Shown: piece after piece, positions 23,641 through 37,083 of the stretch
How the letters are laid out: every line of letters begins with the position of its first letter
Numbering within the stretch: position 1 is the stretch's first letter
Assembly (NCBI GenBank): GCA_037367405.1
Contig: JAZKJV010002957.1
Coordinates: forward strand, 248,001 to 312,000
DNA length: 64,000 bases
Reading direction: 5' to 3'
From: Ottelia alismoides
Taxonomy: Eukaryota; Streptophyta; Magnoliopsida; Alismatales; Hydrocharitaceae
The notes under the pieces: generated by a model
Database searches by the model: none
Seen by the model: the letters and a program-made list of their open reading frames with translations, nothing else
What the model was told of the DNA's origin: nothing
Position numbers and translations under genes: made by a program

Positions 23641-24230
23641 TTGATGTCGCCTCGCTGCCATGGTATGTCGACATTGTGAACTTTCTTATTGCTATGAAAG
23701 TTCCGTAAGGATGGTCCAGATAGAGACTTGAGAGTTTTCTCACAGAAGCAAAGTTTTACCATTGGGAGGATCTGATCGTTTATCAAGAAGGAGCGAATTC
23801 TGCCTAGCGTCGGTATATTCCTCAGGAGGAATACTAAAGTGTCCTCATGTATTGCCATATATTAGAAGCTAGAGGACACAATTAAGGGAAGATGACAACA
23901 CAGAATGTGCTTCAATCCGGCCTTTCCTGGCCTATGCTTATTGCGAATGCTCATGCATTCGTAAAGAGATGTACTAACTGCCAGAGAATGGGTACTTGTG
24001 GGCATGGAAACATGATGTTGATGCAACCGATTCACTTCTGTGAAGTGTTTGATGCATGGGGTGTCGACTTTATGGGCCCATTTTCTAAAGTCGGGGATTT
24101 GAGTATATTCTTCTAGCTGTAGATTATGTGATTCGTTGGGTAGAGGCTATTCCTGCCCGAGTTGTTGATGCGAACATGGTTTGCAAGTTCCTAAGAAAAA
24201 ATATCATTATGCGGTTCGAGGTCCCTACAT
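23641..24230 (+). pseudogene. pol: D: integrase, N-terminal and first catalytic part
   Basis: The zinc-binding region is readable as C-T-N-C-Q-R-M-G-T-C near 23970. The first catalytic Asp follows in W-G-V-D-F-M-G-P-F near 24060. The reading then continues through W-V-E-A-I-P-A-R to R-F-E-V-P near 24222. B continues from the equivalent point to S-D-G-G, but D changes here to copia integrase. Confidence 0.8.
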
Positions 24231-24240
24231 GTTTTTCTTA
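24222..24240 (+). other. In-frame gypsy-copia junction inside integrase
   Basis: An open frame from 24128 to 24391 reads gypsy integrase up to R-F-E-V-P and then I-I-H-K-T-S-C-S-Y-T-P-Q-Q-N-G, a Ty1/copia integrase signature, without change of frame. The copia part shifts frame soon after in a run of seven A. Confidence 0.75.
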
Positions 24241-25196
24241 TGAGAAGGATATCATCCATAAAACCTCATGTAGTTACACACCACAACAAAATGGGATAGC
24301 TAAAAGAAAAAAATCGTCATTTATTGAATGTTACAAGAGCACTCCTACTCCAGCAAAATGTGTCAAAGTTTTTGAGGAGAAGCCATCTTGACAGATGCAT
24401 ATATAATCAATAGGACACCATCTGTCGTAATCGGGAAGAGAACTCCTTTCTTTGTCATCTATCCAGATTCTCTCCCTTCAATTGGACCCATGGGTTTTTG
24501 GATGTGTCTTCTTTCTTCACAATTCTGGACCAGGTTGGCGTAAGTTGGATCCAAGAATCATGAAATGCATCTTTCTTGAGTATTCTGGAACTTAAAAAGG
24601 ATATAAATGTTATGACCCCGTGATACGTCGTCTTCATGTAAGTAAGGATGTTACTTTCTTTAAGAGTGATTCCTACTTTTCTAAGAGATTTCCTCAAGGG
24701 AATTATGTGGGTACAAATGTTAAGAAAAATGAGAATGAGATTTATTTTCTCGGTGACATACAAGAGACTATCCATGTGGGGGTGAACAATGAACAAGATA
24801 GAGACGAAGACAATGAATATGCACGCAGTATTGGACAAACTTATAGTAGAAAAAGGGATCAGATAAAGTGGTGGAAATCGAAGAAGAGATGATATCGAAC
24901 TAGGGTGTCAATCTTTCCTCCGACCATGACGTCAACCCTTCCTTGGGTGATTTTGGCCATGAAAGCTCTACAAGTGTTTCTCTCCTTCTCGATATTCATA
25001 CTGATAATGTCAACCCTTCACTAGATGAGAGTCCCATTGCTATAAGAAAATCTACTAGAACTATTCGAGCCTCTACTCGTTATCCAGTGGAGGACTTTGT
25101 TGCTTATACCAATATGAGTTCAAGATATCTTTTAATGCTCATCATGTTCCCAAAATTTTTGATGAAGTCAAAAAGGATCCGAAATGGATTAATTCT
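24231..25196 (+). pseudogene. pol: G: copia integrase C-terminal part and linker
   Basis: T-P-Q-Q-N-G-I-A-K-R-K contains the place of the catalytic Glu (Glu in the family's A-E-R-K, here changed to Lys). The conserved L-D-P-R-I-M-K-C-I-F-L and Y-D-P-V-I-R-R-L-H-V-S-K-D-V-T-F-F follow in shifted frames. The linker 24943-25196 ends in the typical run-up to RT (K-S-T-R-T-I-R-A-S-T-R-Y-P). Confidence 0.75.
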
Positions 25197-26140
25197 ATGA
25201 AGGAAGAAATGAATGCCTTGGTTAAAAATAATACTTGGGATATTGTTGATGATCCAAAAGGAATTCACCTTGTAGGCTCTAAATGGGTCTATACAATCAA
25301 ATATGATGCGGATGGGAATGTAGAAAGATTCAAAGCTCGACTTGTGGCTAGAGGATACGTCCAGATATATGAAATTGACTACCTGGAGACATTTGCTCAT
25401 GTTGCCAAGATGAATATGATCATGGTTGTTATTTTTTCTAACAACCTATTTTCCCTGGAAAATGTATCAAATAGATGTGAAAAATGATTTCTTTAATGGC
25501 GACCTTAAAGAAGAAGTATATATGAAAATGTCACCTGAGTTTGAGAAGGACAACAAGTGGTGCAAATTAAAAAGATCTTTATATGGATTAAAGCGGTCAC
25601 CAAGAGCTTGATTTGAATGTTTCCTTGTGTTTATGATTAGGAATGGATATATCAAAGTGAATGGAGATCACACCTGTTTATAAGGAGGAATGGAGAAAAA
25701 AGATCTATTCTTTTAGTGTATGTCGATGACATGATCCTTACAAATGATGATGAAGAAGATATTTCCAGGATAAAGAAAACACTTGTAGGTGAATTTGAAT
25801 TGAAAGACTTGGGGAAGTTAGAGTACTTCCTAGGCATCGAGATGGATCGATCTCCAGGAGGTATGTGTCTAAGTCAACGAAAATATCTTCTAGACTTATT
25901 GAAAGATTGTGGCATGTTGGGATGCAAGCCTACTACTAATCCTATTGAGGCAAACCATAAACTGAATAAAGAGGATGTCGACCTTCTTGATGATGCAGGA
26001 AAGGGTAGGTATCAAAGATTGGTGGGAAAGTTTATCTATCTTACCTTTACTAGATCAGATATTACATACGCTAATGTGGTGAGTCAATTCATGCATGCTC
26101 CTACTACATCCCGTGCTAATGCGGTAAATAGAATTCTATG
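25197..26140 (+). pseudogene. pol: G: copia reverse transcriptase
   Basis: 25197-25487 carries N-T-W-D-I-V-D and the classic S-K-W-V-Y-T-I-K-Y-D-A-D-G with R-L-V-A-R-G-Y. 25426-25611 gives Q-I-D-V-K-N-D-F-F-N-G, in which the family's A-F-L-N-G is altered, and L-Y-G-L-K-R-S-P-R-A. 25716-26141 gives the catalytic Y-V-D-D, L-G-K-L-E-Y-F-L-G-I-E and Y-Q-R-L-V-G-K. Stops at about 25609 and 25680 and frame changes split the domain into three pieces. Confidence 0.9.
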
Positions 26141-26689
26141 ATATATAAAAGGATCACCAGGAAAAGGTCTTATGTTCAAGAAGAATCATGAGGTTACTAT
26201 TAAAGGATACACTGATGCTGATTGGACTGGCTCCATTGATGACAGAAGATCCACCTCAGGTTATGCGGTATATTTGTGCGGAAATTTGATTATTTGGAGA
26301 TGTAAGAAGTAGAATGTAGTTTCAAGATCAAGTGCTGAAGAGGAATACCAAGCTCTTGCCAATGGAGTTACAGAAATTCTATGGCTAAAAATTTTGCTCC
26401 ATGACTTGGGAATCAATGTTAGTATACCAATGCAGATGTTTTGTAACAACAAGACTGCAATAAATTTGGCCAACAATCCCGTAATGCATGACAAAACAAA
26501 GCATTTGGAGATTGATAGGCACTTCATCCGTGAGAAGATTGATAATGGACTGTTGTGTCTGCCTTACCTGAAATATACTGATCAGGTCGTTGATCTCTTC
26601 ACAAAGGAGTTGCTTACGGTACAATTTGAGTTGAATGTAGGCAAGTTGGGCATGGTGGACATGTATGCCCAACTTGAGGGGGTGGGGGG
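26141..26689 (+). pseudogene. pol: G: copia RNase H
   Basis: Reads G-Y-T-D-A-D-W-T-G-S, R-S-T-S-G-Y, S-R-S-S-A-E-E-E-Y, C-N-N-K-T-A and K-H-L-E-I-D-R-H-F-I-R, the RNase H and C-terminal signature of plant copia elements. A TAG near 26312 interrupts it; the reading ends at the polypurine tract, close to the usual family end L-G-M-V-D-x-Y-A. Confidence 0.85.
26676..26689 (+). other. Polypurine tract of G
   Basis: GAGGGGGTGGGGGG sits immediately before TGTTGAGTTATTATAC, the LTR start. Confidence 0.8.
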
Positions 26690-26930
26690 TGTTGAGTTAT
26701 TATACTTATATGGGTAAACAGATCTTTGGATGAGAGATTGTTTATCCATCCTTCTCTATATATTGTACTCATCCCTCCTCATTTGAAAAAAAAATTAGTG
26801 AAGAGAGCCTAAATCTCTAGTGAGGGAGATTAGGGATCGAGAGCCCCCGTGGTTTTTCCCTCTCCGTAGGGTTTTCCACATAAATTTGTGTCTCCATCTT
26901 TGTGTGTGCTTTGTGTGTTTGATTGTAACA
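26690..26930 (+). repeat. 3' LTR of copia element G
   Basis: Starts TGTTGA after the polypurine tract. It contains a TATATATT-like promoter region near 26756 and the copia-typical stretch CCGTGGTTTTTCCC followed by GGGTTTTCCACATAAAT. The end at GTAACA (26930) is my best guess; with no second LTR the boundary is uncertain and could be further right. Confidence 0.6.
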
Positions 26931-28891
<1,961 letters not shown>

Positions 28892-29382
28892 ATTCTGGGA
28901 GTTTGGATCCTCCGATTGGGATCTTGCGCACAAATTGGAAGGTGGGGAAGAGTTGGGACTTTTTTTAAATAAAAAATAACATAATCGTAATTAAATAGAT
29001 GGGTATGGAAATAAAAAATTTAAAATTTAGGCATAAATCGGCACCTGAGGTGCGGATTTGAAGAGAATGCCCAAAACGGCACCTCAAGTGCCGATTTTGG
29101 TAGGAGCTTTATAAAGGAGGTGCGAGGGGCCAAGTGAAGTGGTGGGAGCTGAGGTGGTGCTTTTCGAGTTAGGATGGACAGAGCGGGGATTGATTAACTT
29201 CTGATCAATGAAGTTGTATTGCTCTGAACCCAGAGCCGGTGGTGCGGTCGCGCCCAGGGGCTGCTGTGGATTGGCGTTCAGGCTTTGTGGTGTGGGTTTG
29301 TCCGGTCATTATGTCTAGGTGGTGCGGTAGGTCTCTTTGGTAGCTGGTTTGGTGTGGGTTGGATAATCCGATTTCAATAATA
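28892..29382. other. Intergenic DNA with small GGCACCT palindromes
   Basis: Near 29035-29100 two related palindromes (GCACCTGAGGTGC and GGCACCTCAAGTGCC) occur about 45 bases apart. Otherwise no gene is seen. Confidence 0.5.
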
Positions 29383-29524
29383 GCTGTTTGGGATGGTTAC
29401 GAGGGTTGGAGATGATTGGAATAAAGAATGTAATGTGATGTCCCTATGATTTGTGATGGAATTCCTACCCAAGAATAGAGAAGGGTAAACAGGATTACAT
29501 CGGAGTAACCCGATTACCAAACGG
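29383..29524. mobile_element. Possible short foldback MITE
   Basis: The ends resemble an inverted pair (GTTTGGGATGGTTAC at the left; GTAACCCGATTACCAAAC at the right). Target duplication not clear. Weak. Confidence 0.35.
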
Positions 29525-29575
29525 ACGTCAAGTCTATTTGCACAATTTGAAATCTCTTCCATAAAGGCTTACATC

Positions 29576-30510
29576 TAGAGTTGTTAATTGAACCGAATCA
29601 TTGGAATTCGATTAGGATTTGTTCGATAAAAGTTCGAAAAAAGTTCGATTCGAAACCAAATGAACTGACTTTGAATTAACTTAAATTTAAGTGCCGAACA
29701 AATTGTAGAGGCTTTGTGGTGTGCTTTTTTTGTAGTTTTGCTTTTCCCTACAAGGCAATCCATGCTTCGTATCATTGTCAAAAGCGGCATTTATCATTAC
29801 ATGAGTAATATACAAATTCTTCTCACAATAATGTAAGTTGTTCCTTTGTATATAAAAAATATGTATATTTCATTTTCATGCCTTAGTTTTTTATATTGAA
29901 GATCCTCATGATTAATGAAGAAGTTTTATCTTGCTACGTTATTTTTTATTATTCTCATAATTTCAAATAATAATATTAATTTGCATCAATTTTCTATATA
30001 AGTTTTATCTTTTCTTGCTTTCACATGCAATGGTAATTATAATGTGTTTAGCCTTTTTGTGAATGATATTCTATCTCGTTGATAGGTTCATATAATTGCA
30101 CTGAATTTATACATTTCTTCATCATAGAAAAAAAGAGTATATTTAGATTGTAGAAGACATAATAATTGTAAAAATTAGGTACTTTTTTCTTAGTATTGTA
30201 TTAGTTTGATATTTTCCTTGATTTTATAGTTTTTTCAACTTATCTTAGTAATATACTTTCAAAATTAAAATTATATAGTAAAATATTTATATTATATTAT
30301 TATTCATATAATATTATTTATATAATCTCTATAACATCGATTAACATTTCAAATTCGAAATAAAATGATTCGAATTTTGAAACTCGAAATGAATTGAATC
30401 TGAATTTAAGTTAGTAAATTTGTTTAAAGTTCGATTCGAGTTTAGATTCGAAACTTTTATAATGAATTGTATCAGAATCCTGATGTATTCGAAGGTATTC
30501 TATTCAACTC
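29576..30510. mobile_element. Probable hAT-type non-autonomous element (foldback)
   Basis: The ends form an imperfect inverted repeat over about 120 bases: TAGAGTTGTTAATTGAACC at the left, and a right end whose complement starts GAGTTGAATAGAATACC. Flanks CTTACATC and TTAACATC match at 6 of 8 positions, consistent with an old 8-bp hAT duplication. The interior is AT-rich without coding sequence. Confidence 0.5.
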
Positions 30511-31216
30511 TTAACATCCCTTCCTTTTCAATCACAAACACACAACCACAAAGAAATAGAGAAATGTGCCCATGTTAAAACACCCAAAATATCAAGTTCT
30601 AAAGTTGGGCATAAGTGGTGTCATACTCCTAATTATGTACAGTGACGACTATATGTGTGTCAAACACATGGAGGCACTAGACTGGGTCGGGAATTAGCAG
30701 GTGTAAGTTCGAATTTCGGTTGATTGAGAGGTCAGTTTTATTTTTGTGTTTTGGATTTTTGAGGTCTTTATTTGACTCTGCCTTTTGTTGTTTTTATATG
30801 TTTTACGTTTTGAAGTTTTTATGGGATTTTGGTTGAGGGTATAGGTAAGTGGTAAAATATGTATTTTTAATTTTCATAGATTTCTGACTTTACTTCTATA
30901 TTTTTATGAATGATATTTTTAATTGAATTTAGTATATTTTTATTTGATCCTAAATTTTGAAAACAATAGAAATCAAAATAGCTAGTTTTGAAATCGGATA
31001 TGCTTTATAGTGCAGATGATAGGTATGTATGGCAGTATTATATAGTGTAGATGATGTGTATTTATGATAGAGAGATATAGTGTAGATGATGTGTATTAGT
31101 GGCAATGATATTATATAGGTATGATATTAAATAGATAGTCATAAAGTGAAGTGAGTTTGATTGAGGTATAAATTGATGAAGAAGGCAAGAAGAAAGATCA
31201 ATAAAATACACCCAAA
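30511..31216. other. AT-rich intergenic DNA with a short tandem repeat
   Basis: A unit like ATATAGTGTAGATGATGTGTAT occurs about three times, imperfectly, between about 31010 and 31100. No gene seen. Confidence 0.5.
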
Positions 31217-31225
31217 TAAAATCAA

Positions 31226-33829
31226 GGGATTTTTACCCCCCACGAACCTTGGGATTGTTGTAAATTACCTTCTCAACTTTGTACGTAGACATCGTTATTA
31301 GTCCCCCGATTCCGTAAACTTGCTAACTCTTACCCACAAATCCTATGTCTAACTCCCATCCATTTGGCTATTAAAACTAGGTATTTTTACCCCAAAAACC
31401 CTACAAATTTTACCAATTACCTCCTCAACTTTTGAAACAATGTATTTCCCTACTCGACCCTGTAAACTTGCTAACCCTTACCCATAGACCCTGTGGTTAA
31501 CCCACATCCATTTGCCCGTTAAATTTAACAGGATTCTGTTAAAAAGAGGTGCATATTACCCTCTTTGTTTAGAAAGGTTACAAAAGATGACATCCCTCTT
31601 CTCCCCTAACCCTTCTCCTTACATTCCCTTCCCATGCACCTCTCCTGCATCGCCCTTGTCCTCCCAGCCCTTCCTTGCACTGTCGCTGTCTCCCCTACGC
31701 CACCCTCGACCTCCCGACCCTCCCTTGTACCACTGCCGACCTCCCCTGCGCTGACCTCGATCTCCCAGCCCTCCCTTGCACTACCGCTAACCTGCAGCCC
31801 CTCTAGGCCATCACTGACCTCCCTCGCACTGCCAACCTGTGCCCCCTCCAGGCTGCCACTGACATGCACCCCCTCAAGGCTGCTGCTGACCTCCCTCGTG
31901 CAGCCTGTGCACCCTCCAGGCTTTCACATACCTACATCCCCTCCTCTGAGTTGCGGGAGACCTTCCTCGTGTCGTCGACTAACTACCTCCTCTAGGTCGC
32001 TGCCCACCTCCCCAACCTATGCACCTCCCCGACCTACACCCCTCCTGGGACCCGCGCCCACCTCAACCTCCCAACCTCCGCCTCTGCCCGACCTACACCC
32101 CCTCCCTGACCTCTGCCCACCCTGACCTTCTGGACCTCCCCAATCAATACCCCTCCTCGACCTACATCCCCCCGGACCTCTGCCCACCCCGACCTCCCCA
32201 ACCTCTGCCCTCCTCGACCTGGACCCCCTCCCCCATCTCTGCCAACCCAACCTCCTGTACTTCCCCAACCTCTGCCTTGTCCCCCAAATCCACCTCCTCC
32301 TCCAGGATGTTCGCCCACCTCCTCCTCTAGACCGCTTTGTCCTCCGCCCCCACTGCACATCCTCTTCCTCGATAGTCACGTTGTTATCGAATCCCTAGGT
32401 TGCTCCACATTCTCCATCCCCAACATCAGTCTTCATGTGCTTAGAGAAGAAGGGGGAGAGGATATCCACCATTGGATTTTCATTAGGTAGATTAACTCAA
32501 GACTAACCCAAGCAATTGAAGTAAATAAAGTTAAAACTGACGGCAGGGTCTGTGGGGTAATACAGAGCAAGTTACGAGGTTGAGGGTGGAAATACGTTGT
32601 TCAAAGGTTGAGGAGGTAATTGGTAAAGTTTATAGGATTTGTGGAGTAAAAATCCCTTAAAACTAACCGGATTCTATTAATTTTGTTTACATAATACCCA
32701 TTTGTTTATAAAAATTACAATAAGTGCCCTCCTTCCTTATTCCCCCACCCTCCTCCTTACCTCTCTTTTCCCCACCCAGCACCATCTCAACCCACCTCCT
32801 TGACCTCTGGTCCTCCTCCACCACGCTTCCACCTCTGCCCAAGACTCCCCTCTGACTTCCTCCCAGACCTCCCCACCCCCTTCGACCCTCCACCCCTTCC
32901 TACTACTTTAATTGTGAGGCACCTCCAACTCATGCCCTTTCTCTCTTGTATGTTTATTCCCAATGATGGAATCTCATCTCCGATGATAGGAATGGATTTT
33001 CTCAAGATTTTGTGAATACTTCATTGAGGAGGTAGTTGAGGATGCTTATGATGAGAGTCCTCCGAGAATAGGCTGGTGCTTCACTGGGGATCAAGGTTGA
33101 CGAAGCTCTACTACTCGATGGGTTGATCATGGTCTAGAGGTCGGATCGACTCGGTGAAGGTTATACAAAACCATCTCAAGCGACGATGAATCATCGCATC
33201 CGATCTCCTTGGGATTGATATAGATTCATTGAAGTATTGACATGAAGCTTGTGCCATTATTCGTTTGCCTCAAGCTCAGGTGAAGCTCTGAGAATGCCGC
33301 GGTCAACTTATGATCGGGCACGATGTAGTGGATGAAATCCAGATGCTGCTCCGTAATCCATACAAAGAAAGGGTTACTCATGAGAGATGCTCAACCTATG
33401 GAGAACTTGGAGGAAAGAAGGGGATCGGAGGCTTCCCTATGGGCATGGGGAGGAGGTACAAACCCCTCTTCTCCCGAGCCTCCCCACCACCCCAGTACTG
33501 CCCCCACACCACCCCACCTCCCAATCTCCGCTCCCCACTACTCCCTCATAGCCCTGAGCTCCAGGAATCATCTCGTGTGCCTCCTAGGCTACGCCCCACC
33601 TTCATCGCACCTCCTAAAGCTCCAGTCATCCCCCCCGCTCCTCCATTGCATGTCTGGTTAGACTAAATCAATATAACTCAAGTTTATTGACCCGAGTAAA
33701 GTGAAATTGATAGTAGAGTTTGTGGGGTGAGATGGAGAAACTTACAGGGGCGAGGGGATAATAACGATGCTTACAAGGTCGATAAGGTAATTTGCAATGA
33801 TTCTAAGGTTCGTGGGGGGTAAAAACTCC
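31226..33829. mobile_element. Mutator-like (MULE) non-autonomous element, outer
   Basis: Perfect 9-bp direct repeats TAAAATCAA flank it at 31217-31225 and 33830-33838. The ends are inverted (GGGATTTTTACCCCCC... and its complement from the right, GGAGTTTTTACCCCCC). Long terminal inverted repeats with 9-bp duplications are the Mutator signature. It is split by an inner element of the same family. The interior (32666-33660) contains a pyrimidine-rich plus strand and no transposase. It is non-coding as far as I can see. Confidence 0.8.
31380..32656. mobile_element. Mutator-like (MULE) non-autonomous element, inner
   Basis: Flanked by perfect 9-bp repeats TTAAAACTA (31371-31379 and 32657-32665) inside the left terminal repeat of the outer element. 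Its terminal inverted repeats, about 150 bases (GGTATTTTTACC... / GGGATTTTTACT...), match those of the outer element. The interior 31580-32400 is a strongly C/T-rich strand with degenerate tandem repeats like CTCCCCGACCTC. Long ORFs there (for example 31634-32125, Pro/Ser/Thr-rich) exist on both strands and look like a by-product of composition. A captured proline-rich gene fragment (Pack-MULE) is an alternative. Confidence 0.8.
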
Positions 33830-33838
33830 TAAAATCAA

Positions 33839-34092
33839 ATCAAGGCTAAACTTGGCAAAATACCCAAATATCAATGATTTGATGAATATCTCAAAAATTG
33901 GTTTCAATACGTTTGCTAAGGTAGCTGGCTAAAACGAGCCAAAAAATTCAATGTCAAGTGTCGAGAAATCTCTAGAAATACATTGGTATAGAAAATCAAA
34001 ATTTTGTTAAAAACTAACCCTTTGTAAGGACTAAATCATAAATAATTATAACTTTAGAGGGAACTATAAAATCTGAGAATAGAGGGGCTAAA
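33839..34092. other. Intergenic flank of the MULE
   Basis: Nothing recognised. It ends at the start of LTR F; AGAGGGGCTAA just before it could be a relic of older sequence. Confidence 0.4.
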
Positions 34093-37063
34093 TGTTTATA
34101 AATCTCATATTCATCATGTTTAAATCCACATATTAATCTCCTAGCTTATTCAATAAAAATCGTTGATAATTTATTAATATTATCTTGTATATAAACTATG
34201 TATAATTAACCTATAAGTACCTATAAATAACTAACTCTATTCATTGTATTTAATTTTTTTTTCTTTATTTTCTTATTAAAAACCTATAAAAATTTGATTA
34301 ATTATCTATAATTTCCCTAATCTTTAAAATAAATAAAAAAATAAAAAAATCTCAAATATTAAAAGTGTTGTTTTTTATCATATTAAAAATACCCCCCAAA
34401 ATACACTTTTGCACAAATGGCCTCTTTTTGGCTTTTCGACCAACATGAAACATGTAGATCTCATCGAGATCTACAACATTCAAGTTTGACTTTTTCTTAA
34501 TTTTGCCTCTAAAATAATTATTTTAGATTTATATTTATTTTTCCATTTATTAATTTTTCTGGAGCAGTCATGTAGCGCTCTCTGGAGCTGCCACACGACC
34601 GCTCCCTCTTCTACCACCCAACCTCTCTTCTGGCTATTGGATCACCTCTTTACCACCTCCATCTTGCCCGTTGAACCATGCCCCATATCCCGCCGTTAGA
34701 TCCCTGTCCTTAATCCAATCTCAACGACTCCGTCCTGCTTTCTTATCAACCGCACGATCCACCAACATCCTATGGCACCGGAACATGCCACCGCCCTTAC
34801 CCCCACTGCAATTGGATGAGATCATGACCGCATCACAACCAAACGCTTCTGCCTCTCTCCTCACCATTCGATCCGATCTGATGGACTAGATCCAACCCTT
34901 CACCCACACATTAATATTATCCGTTGGATTAGTCGATCCAACGACTAGAACTTCATTACCTACCTCCCGATATCCCCCTCTCCCTGACGTTACACCCCGC
35001 GCCACCTTCGTCCCCCTTCCATTTTAGCCAGCACCTCCGATCACCCCTTCTCGTCCTAACGGGCGCCCAACATCGCATGTTCCTCCGACATCCTCGCGTG
35101 CCTCATCAACGTCACCTCCATTACTTCATTCCCTTCAAGTGACCGTTCAAAACTGCCCCTCGACAACCTGTAACCTCTCTGCTCATCTATAAAATCACCT
35201 CCGTCGACCCCCGACACCTCTATCCACCAACCACGGGATGCGACCTAGCTTCCTCCGTCCTCCGGTGACAGCGAAGGGTTGGTTTAGAGGCGATAATGAC
35301 CCAAATCAAGGTACGATCCATAGATTCTCTGGCGATGTATGCTCTGCCACCCCTATAGTAGCTCAACCTTCGTGCATGGCCGTGCGACGACGACCTTGAG
35401 CTCTACGCGAGCTCAGCCCAGACCACTACAACCACCGTCTTCTTCTCCTAATCTCCCGGTACCTCCTCCCTCTGGTTGCACTCCACTTTTCTCGAATTAT
35501 CCCCATCTCCTGCCTTCACCATCACCCCCCATTTGACCCTTCCACGAGCTCCACCAACGACCAATCACCCTCACCGACAACTCTTTCACCCTCTTCCCCT
35601 TCTCCGCAACCTCCACCATGTCCACCCCCTATTTCTTCTCCTCGACAGAGAAGAACCACATCAGGGCCTCGCCTCCTTCCAATCACGACCCTCCCCTCAC
35701 CTCACAAACCCATACACACACTACTTTGACTATTACTAACATTTGCAGGTGCTCGTCTCCTTCAATGGACAGAGTTCACATATCATCTCCGATCAGTCTC
35801 CTCACCTCCGACTAAGCCCCACCACCTCACCTCTCTAGTCGTTGTCGCACCTCTGCCGAAGTCCCATCTCCTTCGCTCGCACGTTAGCGCTCGCTTTTGA
35901 TCATCAGAGGAGATCTGGGAGCATAACGGAGTTCTAGGTCATTCCTCGGAGCGCAACCCCCTTCGGAGGGAAGGGCAGAGCAAGAAGCTACAGTTACCAT
36001 CCAATCATCTAGATCGGACGTCCCAAATGTGTTCCATGCCCTCATCACGAAACATGAAGTCCTGGAGATCCAAATCAATCACCAAAGCACCAGGACATGC
36101 CTCGTGTCCACCCAAACCTGCCCCTCCCTCGAGCCTAGCTCCTCACGTGTATGGCACGCGTGATAGCTGGGTAATTTGCAGGAATACCTCGAGCATTCTC
36201 TAGAATTACAACAAAGTCCCTGGGCGTGTGCCTCACGTGCACGCTTGGGAAATTTACATTGAGGCCTAGTTGGCTTTTGGAATTTGCAAAAAGGGCCCCT
36301 TACATCATGAAAAATTTTACAAGGGCCCCTACGAGTTTTGATTATTACAAATAGGTCCTTTTAGGGACCTATTTGTAATTATTTATCCTTTCTTTCCTCG
36401 CATTTTTATCACATTTATGCCCTTGCACTGTTTAGTTCTTATTTTGACATTTTAATTCCAAATTGCATGATTTCAGTGTTATTTTGTTGCAAATTAAATT
36501 CTTTATCTAATGGAATTTTAAATTAATGATTTGGTACTTATTGAAATATGAAGAATTTTTGATGTTATATAGTGTCTCTTGATCTTAATTCTTTTCCACT
36601 AATAGATGCTTGTTCTCAATCTTAATGCTCAATTTGACTCTGATTTTTAACTCATAATTTGTGCTCATATTCTCTAACGCATATTTGTAATTATCCTTTT
36701 GTATCTTGTCCTTCGCATGCATTCCTGCATTTACTCACACATGCATAATCTTATAATTGCATTGAAAAATCAAATATAAATATATGCATACATTTTCCTT
36801 TGTTGTGTTTGCATTATTTTATCTGCATTTTATCGTGCTTCTGCATGAAGACCTAAGATTGTAAATATTCACTCATTAATTAATAAAACAAATTATGAGA
36901 AATAAACAAAGAGGCTCGTGTCTCTAAGTTCAACAACCTTGTAAACTTGCCCAAGTAAAATAATGTCCACATATTCAAAGGTGTGGTTCTTTTCATGATC
37001 GAAATCTGCCTCTTGTACTACGAAAATTACATATCCCTAAAGAGGTAGATTCTACGTTCATCA
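34093..37063 (+). repeat. 5' LTR of gypsy-type element F (about 3.0 kb)
   Basis: Plus-strand counterpart of LTR E: AT-rich start (TGTTTATAAATCTC, corresponding to TGATGAATCTC in E), shared ATGTAGATCTCATCGAGATC near 34454, a C/T-rich middle (34560-35850), then AT-rich DNA ending GTTCATCA at 37063. It is followed after two bases by the PBS. RC-matched MSA-like TCTAACGGCG lies at 34691-34700 (minus). Small ORFs within are chance. Confidence 0.8.
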
Positions 37064-37065
37064 AA

Positions 37066-37083
37066 TGGTGTCGTTACCGGGGA
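37066..37083 (+). other. Primer-binding site of F, tRNA-Asp type
   Basis: TGGTGTCGTTACCGGGGA, with three differences from the perfect tRNA-Asp complement, two bases after the LTR end. Confidence 0.85.

Larger units (their letters stand above)
17473..24230 (+). mobile_element. Decayed Athila-like Ty3/gypsy element D
   Basis: Plus-strand order: leader (17473-18269), gag, protease, RT, RNase H, and the integrase up to just before its second catalytic Asp. Protein similarity to B is clear throughout but every domain carries stops and frameshifts. The 5' LTR and PBS are gone; E occupies that edge. The 3' side passes in frame into copia element G. D is the oldest A/B-type copy in view and is useful for inferring ancestral residues. 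Confidence 0.85.
24231..26930 (+). mobile_element. Ty1/copia element G, 3' half
   Basis: Integrase C-terminal part, RT, RNase H, polypurine tract and one LTR, all on the plus strand. The integrase-before-RT order and motif set are those of Ty1/copia. The 5' LTR, gag, protease and integrase N-terminal part are absent. Coding sequence carries several stops and frameshifts. Confidence 0.85.

Noticed and set aside
30680..30740. tRNA-like or SINE promoter (AAGTTCGAATTTC resembles a B box)
   Set aside because: No A box at the right distance, no cloverleaf and no A-tail or flanking duplication found.
31634..32125. 163-codon proline-rich protein gene
   Set aside because: Arises from a C/T-rich repetitive strand; frames are open on both strands and no homologous domain is visible.
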